DNA of 64,000 bases from the NCBI GenBank assembly GCA_007695195.1, contig REEG01000140.1, forward strand, positions 107,479 through 171,478. Direction: 5' to 3'. The DNA comes from Gemmatimonadales bacterium (GTDB taxonomy: Bacteria > Gemmatimonadota > Gemmatimonadetes > Longimicrobiales > Gaopeijiaceae). Of this stretch, positions 59,210 through 64,000 are shown in pieces (the first letter of the stretch is position 1; the number at the start of each line of letters is the position of its first letter). The notes beneath the pieces are model-generated. The model was not told the DNA's origin. It was given only the letters and a program-made list of their open reading frames with translations, and searched no databases. Made by a program: the position numbers and the translations under genes.

Positions 59210-62200
59210 CACCCACCTCCACGGCTGAAGACGCCCCGGAGGTTTCCCCGGGGCGCTGGTCGGTCCATGTGGACACGGGCGGTACCTTCACCGACTGCCT
59301 GGCGGTGGACCCCCGAGGCCGTCGGCACCGCCTCAAGGTGCTCTCATCCAGCGCCCTCCGGGGTACGGTGGTGGATACAGATGGCGGGGACGGGCTGGGT
59401 GTGCGCTTTCCCGACGAGCTCCCTGACGGCTTCCTGGTGGGGTTCGGCCTTCACCGCCCCGGTGAGCCGGCACACCCCGGTGGGCCCGAGGCTCCCTTGC
59501 CCCGGGCTCGCTTGGTGGTGGAGGCCCATCACCGGGATCCCCATGATCCCCGGATAGCCCGTCTTCGGCCCGTCCCGTTTCCGCCGCCGACGCCGGGGGC
59601 CACCGTGGAGCTCCGTTCGCCGGAGACTGCGCCGCTCCTGGCCACCCGCCTGGCCACCGGAACCCCGGCCGGCTCGCCTCTCCCCGGGGATCTGAGGCTC
59701 CGGGTGGCCACCACCCGAGCCACCAACGCGCTGCTCGAGCGAAAGGGCGCGCCGTCGGCACTGGTGGTGACCCGGGGATTCGGGGATGTCCTGCGCATCG
59801 GGGATCAGTCCCGCCCCGACCTCTTCGCCCTGGATGTGAGCCGCCCGCCGCCCCTGGTGGTTGAGGTGGTGGAGGTGCCCGGCCGGATCGGGGTGGGGGG
59901 GGAGATCCTGGAGGGGCTGGTGGGCAGCACCGAGGGCCCGGAGGACTGGTGGGCACCCTTCCAGGAGCTGCGTCGTCGCGGCATCGGGTCGGCGGCGGTG
60001 GTGCTCCTCCATTCGCCCCGGAACCCGGCCCACGAGGAGAGGGTGGCCGAGGTACTCCGCGCCGCCGGCTTTGACCACGTGGCGGTTTCCCACGAGGTGG
60101 CGCCCTTCACCCACTTCCTGCGGCGAGCCGAGACCACCGTGGTGGAGGCCTACCTGGCTCCGGTGATCCAGGAGTACCTGGCGGGGATCCTGGCGGGGCT
60201 GGGGAGTTCCCGGGTGCAGGTCATGACCAGCGCCGGCGGTCTCACCGCCGCGGACCGGGTGAGGGCCCGGGAGACGCTCCTGTCCGGCCCCGCCGGTGGT
60301 GTGGTGGGTGCCGGAGCGGTGGCGAGGCGGGCAGGGCTGACCCGGATCATCACCCTGGATATGGGGGGGACCAGCACCGACGTGGCCCGCTTCGACGGCC
60401 GGCCCCAGGTGGAGGAGGAACACACGGTGGGCCCGGCGCGCCTCCGGACCCCGGCCGTGGCCATGGAGACCGTGGCGGCGGGTGGTGGCTCCATCTGCCG
60501 GGTTCACAGGGGTGAACTGCAGGTGGGTCCCGAGAGCGCCGGTGCCGACCCCGGTCCGGCGTGCTACGGGGCGGGAGGTCCCCTCACCCTCACCGATGTG
60601 AATCTCCTCCTGGGACGGATCGATCCGAACCGTTTCGGGATCCCCGTCCATGTCCAGGCCGCCCGGATCCGGGCAGAGGAGGTACTGGCCCAGCTCCGGG
60701 ACGACGGACGGAACCTCTCGTTGGAGCAACTCCTGGAAGCCTTCCTGGAGTTGGCCGACGAGCGCATGGCCGGGGCCGTGCGCCGCATCTCGGTCCGCCA
60801 GGGGTACGATCCCGCCGAGTACGGCCTGGTGGCCTTCGGAGGGGCAGGGGCCCAGCACGCCTGTGCCCTGGCCCGGAGACTGGACATCCGCCGGGTCGTC
60901 CTCCCCGAGGAGGCGGGAATCCTGAGCGCGGTGGGTCTCGAGCACGCGGCGCCCGAACGGGTGGTCATGAAGGAGGTCCTGGCTCCGCTGGCGACGGTGG
61001 CCCCTGACCTGGATTCCCTGGTCCAGGAGATGCGCCGGGAGGCTCGCGCAGGCCTGGTGGAGGAGGGGGCGGACCCGGAGCGGATCCAGGTCCGGGACCA
61101 GATCGTCCACCTGCGATACGCCGGCCAGGAATCGACGCTGGAAGTTCCGCTGGACGTAGCGGACCTTCGGAAGGCATTCGAAGCGGCGTACCAGGAGGTC
61201 TTCGGCCATCGACCCGAGGGACGTGCGCTGGAGGTGGTGTCCCTTCGGGTGACCATGGCGGAGGGAGGAACCGCAGTGGCCCCGGTGCCCACGGTTCCCT
61301 CCATGGCCCCTCCCCCTCCGGGAACCTCCCGGGCCTGGTTCGACGGAGCCTGGCGGGAGGTACCGGTGTGGGAGCGAGAAGCGCTGGCGCCGGGCAGCCG
61401 CATCCACGGCCCGGCCCTCATCCGAGCCGAGCACACCTCCGTGGTGGTGGCGTCCGGGTGGCGGGGTCGGGTCCACGGCGACGGATCCCTGGTTCTCGAA
61501 GCCGACGCCGCCCTGGCCGACACTCCCGTCGCCCTTCACTCGGCCGCCGGGAGTGAGCTCTTCGCCCAGAGGTTCCGGGGACTTGTCACGGAGATGGGAG
61601 AGCAGCTCCGGCGCACCGCCATTTCGGTGAACATCCGGGAACGGAGGGACTACTCCTGCGCCCTCCTGGACCCCCAGGGTCGGCTGGTGGCCCATGCGCC
61701 CCACGTCCCCGTCCACCTGGGCGCCATGGGCGCCTGTGTCCGGGCGGTCGCCGGAGCGCTGGACCTCCGTCCCGGCGATACTGCCGTGACCAATCACCCC
61801 GGCGCCGGCGGATCCCACCTCCCTGACGTCACCGTGATCACCCCGGTCCACGCGCCGGCCCGCGACGGAGGAGAGCCGCCCCTCCTCCTGGGCTATGTGG
61901 CCAGCCGCGCCCACCACGCCGAGATCGGGGGGCGCCGCCCCGGCTCCATGCCCCCCGATGCCCGATCGCTGCAGGAGGAGGGGGTGGTCATCGAGCCCCA
62001 GCTCCTGGTTCGGGACGGTGAGGCCCGGTGGGACGAGCTACGTGCCCTCCTCCTCGCAGGGCCGTATCCTACGCGCCGGATCGAGGAGAATCTGGTGGAC
62101 CTGGCGGCACAGGTGGCGGCCAACCACCGGGGCGCCTCCCTTCTCAGGTCGCTGGCCGCGACGGAAGGCGGAGCGGAGGTGGTGTCGCGGATGGAGGCCC

Positions 62201-63135
62201 TGGAAAGACGGGCGGCTCTCCGGATCCGAGCCGTACTGGCCTCCCTCCCGGACGGGATCCGAAGCGCCGTGGAAACCCTGGACGACGGGTCGCCCCTCTC
62301 GGTGCGTGTGGAGATCCAGGGAGACGAGGCCACGGTGGACTTCACCGGATCCTCGGGAGTCCACCCGGGAAACCTCAACGCCACCCCCGCCATCGTGCGG
62401 AGCTGCGTGCTCTATGTCCTGCGACTCCTGGCCGGCGAGGACCTCCCTCTCAACGAGGGGCTCCTGGAGCCGGTCCGCCTGCACATTCCGGAAGGGATCC
62501 TCTCACCGCCCTTCCCCTCCGACCCTGCCCGATGCCCGGCGGTGGTGGGCGGCAATGTGGAGACCAGCCAGCGCCTGGTGGATGCGCTCCTCCGGGCGCT
62601 GGATCTGGTGGCCTGCGGCCAGGGAACCATGAACAACGTCCTCTTCGGCGACGACGGGACCTCCTACTACGAGACGGTGGCGGGGGGTGCCGGCGCGGGG
62701 CCTGGATTCCACGGCGCCTCCGGGACGCAGGTCCACATGACCAATACCCGGATCACCGATGTGGAGGTGCTGGAGCACCGCTTCCCCGTCCGGGTCGAAC
62801 GGTTCGGCCTCCGACCAGGGTCCGGCGGCACGGGGACGTGGCGCGGCGGCGACGGGGTGGTGCGTGAACTGCGGTTTCTCCGCCCCCTCTCCCTCTCCCT
62901 CCTGACGCAGCATCGGAAGGTTGCCCCCTACGGCATCCGGGGCGGCGGTCCCGGCGCCCGGGGCGAGCAACTCCTGGTCTCTGCCACCGGCCGGGTCCGT
63001 CTTCTTCCGGGGATCGCGGCCCTGGAGGTCCGGAGCGGGGATCTCCTGGTCCTTCGTACACCGGGCGGTGGGGGGTGCGGCTCGGGAACTTCCGCTTTGA
63101 CAGCCCTTTCTCCTTCGGATAGAGTTGCCCCATGA
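59206..63135 (+). CDS. Fused hydantoinase A/B (5-oxoprolinase-type, ATP-dependent)
   Basis: This 1309-residue protein combines both subunits of the HyuA/HyuB family. The A half (about 1-740) has the actin-like ATPase motifs [15 protein letters not shown] and [17 protein letters not shown], with [27 protein letters not shown] and [18 protein letters not shown]. The B half starts near residue 783 ([39 protein letters not shown], then [20 protein letters not shown]). Single-chain fusions of this kind are 5-oxoprolinases that open 5-oxoproline to glutamate using ATP; hydantoinase activity is an alternative. GTG 59206-59208 overlaps the M48 gene stop. Its own stop overlaps purD (ATGA). Confidence 0.9.
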   Translation: MTPTSTAEDAPEVSPGRWSVHVDTGGTFTDCLAVDPRGRRHRLKVLSSSALRGTVVDTDGGDGLGVRFPDELPDGFLVGFGLHRPGEPAHPGGPEAPLPRARLVVEAHHRDPHDPRIARLRPVPFPPPTPGATVELRSPETAPLLATRLATGTPAGSPLPGDLRLRVATTRATNALLERKGAPSALVVTRGFGDVLRIGDQSRPDLFALDVSRPPPLVVEVVEVPGRIGVGGEILEGLVGSTEGPEDWWAPFQELRRRGIGSAAVVLLHSPRNPAHEERVAEVLRAAGFDHVAVSHEVAPFTHFLRRAETTVVEAYLAPVIQEYLAGILAGLGSSRVQVMTSAGGLTAADRVRARETLLSGPAGGVVGAGAVARRAGLTRIITLDMGGTSTDVARFDGRPQVEEEHTVGPARLRTPAVAMETVAAGGGSICRVHRGELQVGPESAGADPGPACYGAGGPLTLTDVNLLLGRIDPNRFGIPVHVQAARIRAEEVLAQLRDDGRNLSLEQLLEAFLELADERMAGAVRRISVRQGYDPAEYGLVAFGGAGAQHACALARRLDIRRVVLPEEAGILSAVGLEHAAPERVVMKEVLAPLATVAPDLDSLVQEMRREARAGLVEEGADPERIQVRDQIVHLRYAGQESTLEVPLDVADLRKAFEAAYQEVFGHRPEGRALEVVSLRVTMAEGGTAVAPVPTVPSMAPPPPGTSRAWFDGAWREVPVWEREALAPGSRIHGPALIRAEHTSVVVASGWRGRVHGDGSLVLEADAALADTPVALHSAAGSELFAQRFRGLVTEMGEQLRRTAISVNIRERRDYSCALLDPQGRLVAHAPHVPVHLGAMGACVRAVAGALDLRPGDTAVTNHPGAGGSHLPDVTVITPVHAPARDGGEPPLLLGYVASRAHHAEIGGRRPGSMPPDARSLQEEGVVIEPQLLVRDGEARWDELRALLLAGPYPTRRIEENLVDLAAQVAANHRGASLLRSLAATEGGAEVVSRMEALERRAALRIRAVLASLPDGIRSAVETLDDGSPLSVRVEIQGDEATVDFTGSSGVHPGNLNATPAIVRSCVLYVLRLLAGEDLPLNEGLLEPVRLHIPEGILSPPFPSDPARCPAVVGGNVETSQRLVDALLRALDLVACGQGTMNNVLFGDDGTSYYETVAGGAGAGPGFHGASGTQVHMTNTRITDVEVLEHRFPVRVERFGLRPGSGGTGTWRGGDGVVRELRFLRPLSLSLLTQHRKVAPYGIRGGGPGARGEQLLVSATGRVRLLPGIAALEVRSGDLLVLRTPGGGGCGSGTSALTALSPSDRVAP

Positions 63136-64000
63136 AGATTCTCATCGTCGGCAATGGCGGCCGGGAGCACGCCCTCCTCTGGAAGCTGCGGAAGGACGCT
63201 CCATCGGCCCAGTTCTTCGTCACCCGTCCCAATCCGGGGATGGCGCCCATGGCCACCGCCGTGGATCTGGCCCCGGACGATGTGGAGGGCCTGGCCTCCT
63301 TCGCCCAGGGAGAGTCCGTTTCCCTCACCGTGGTGGGGCCGGAGATCCCGCTGGCCCAGGGCATCGCGGATGTCTTCGCCCGGCGGGGACTGCCGGTGTT
63401 CGGCCCGACGGCCTCGGCGGCCCGTCTCGAGTCGTCCAAGGCCTTCGCCAAGGAGCTCATGCAGCGGGTGGGGGTGCCCACCGCCGAGCACCGCTCCTTC
63501 CGCCGGTGGGAAGAGGCCCGGGCCCACCTCATGGAACGGGACGCCCCGGTGGTGGTGAAGGCGTCGGGTCTCGCCGCCGGCAAGGGAGCCGTGGTGGCGC
63601 CCACTCGGGAAGACGCCCTGGAAGCGGCGGAGGAGATGCTCCGCGGGGAGGCGTTCGGAGAGGCTGGCTCGGAGATCGTGGTGGAAGACTTCATGGAGGG
63701 CGAGGAGCTCTCCGTCTTCGGGATCACCGACGGCCGCCACGTCACCCTCCTCATCCCCTCCCAGGATCACAAACGGATCGGCGAGGGGGATACGGGCCCC
63801 AACACCGGCGGGATGGGTGCCTACGCGCCGGTGCCCGCCGTGGACGCCCGTCTCATGGATACGGTGCGGGACCGGATCTTCCTCCCGGTCCTGGATGCCA
63901 TGGAGACCTCGGCGCGCCCCTTCCGGGGACTCCTCTACGCGGGGCTGATGCTCACCGCCGACGGTCCTCGCGTGGTGGAGTTCAACTGCCGGTTCGGGGA
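63132..64000 (+). CDS. purD: Phosphoribosylamine--glycine ligase, N-terminal part (cut by window edge)
   Basis: PurD (GAR synthetase) joins phosphoribosylamine and glycine in purine synthesis. About 289 codons are present. They show [101 protein letters not shown], and PSQDHKRIGEGDTGPNTGGMGAYAPVP, the ATP-grasp signature. GLLYAGLMLTADGPRVVEFNCRFG leads to the metal-binding region at the right edge. ATG 63132-63134 overlaps the stop of the hydantoinase fusion by 4 bp. The remainder lies outside the window. Confidence 0.97.
   Translation, partial: MKILIVGNGGREHALLWKLRKDAPSAQFFVTRPNPGMAPMATAVDLAPDDVEGLASFAQGESVSLTVVGPEIPLAQGIADVFARRGLPVFGPTASAARLESSKAFAKELMQRVGVPTAEHRSFRRWEEARAHLMERDAPVVVKASGLAAGKGAVVAPTREDALEAAEEMLRGEAFGEAGSEIVVEDFMEGEELSVFGITDGRHVTLLIPSQDHKRIGEGDTGPNTGGMGAYAPVPAVDARLMDTVRDRIFLPVLDAMETSARPFRGLLYAGLMLTADGPRVVEFNCRFG

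Noticed and set aside
59344..61917. 857-codon minus-strand frame inside the hydantoinase fusion gene
   Set aside because: It is antisense to conserved ATPase motifs and has low-complexity composition.

Overview
This window is GC-rich chromosomal DNA dominated by conserved single-copy housekeeping genes. They are packed into long operons with many 1-4 bp start/stop overlaps (ATGA, GTGA, TGATG). The gene content suggests a Gemmatimonadota bacterium or a close relative. The supporting features are an MglA-type GTPase, a type I* (CxxxY) CcmE cluster, a CpsB-like PHP phosphatase, a KDO8P-type DAHP synthase with an N-terminal regulatory domain, and a large secreted TPR-like protein of a kind common in that phylum. 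The assignment rests on protein resemblance only; there is no rRNA in the window.

Region 1 (1-17960, all minus strand). Read in the direction of transcription from the right: ychF; then a fused ribosomal S6-S18 gene, a DUF2232 membrane protein, rplI and rsfS; then a ParA-like protein with a dead P-loop, smc, a metallo-beta-lactamase-fold hydrolase, aroF (DAHP synthase) and yraN; then the SRP RNA gene with its own promoter and terminator; then dnaX, ybaB, recR, a small membrane protein, mglA, pgsA and cinA. The first part of grpE runs off the left edge.

Region 2 (17961-25877, mixed strands). A plus-strand class II aldolase-family gene faces pth, rplY, prs, a secreted TPR-like protein and tRNA-Gln(TTG) on the minus strand. 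About 1 kb beyond the tRNA lies a second copy of its 5' half. The stretch between the two holds only decayed coding fragments and looks like a scar of insertion or duplication. A small four-helix membrane protein and a convergent spacer with 17-bp tandem repeats follow.

Region 3 (25878-40601, minus strand). In transcription order: recA with a hairpin terminator, alaS, a small unknown protein, a CpsB-like PHP phosphatase, a ferritin-like protein, an SDR oxidoreductase, cca/pcnB, rarA, a LEA14-like lipoprotein, hflX, a DUF2520 protein, pdxJ, a UPF0104 membrane protein and ispE.

Region 4 (40602-64000). A plus-strand trio (DUF547 protein, a two-domain glycosyltransferase fusion, a UPF0316 membrane protein) converges on a long minus-strand series. 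In transcription order that series is glmM, glmS, dtd, maf, glpK, ccmE, ccmF, a CcmI-like zinc-ribbon protein, ccmA, ccmB, ccmC, ccmD and ltaE. To the right, the plus strand carries a trans-sulfuration enzyme, an M48 metallopeptidase, a fused hydantoinase A/B (5-oxoprolinase type) and the start of purD, which runs off the right edge.

The most unusual items are the S6-S18 fusion joined by an acidic linker, the membrane-anchored ParA-like pseudo-ATPase translationally coupled to smc, an SRP RNA whose apical GNRA tetraloop is replaced by a UCGCC loop, and the tRNA-Gln half-duplication scar. No transposase, integrase, CRISPR array, rRNA or restriction system was found.
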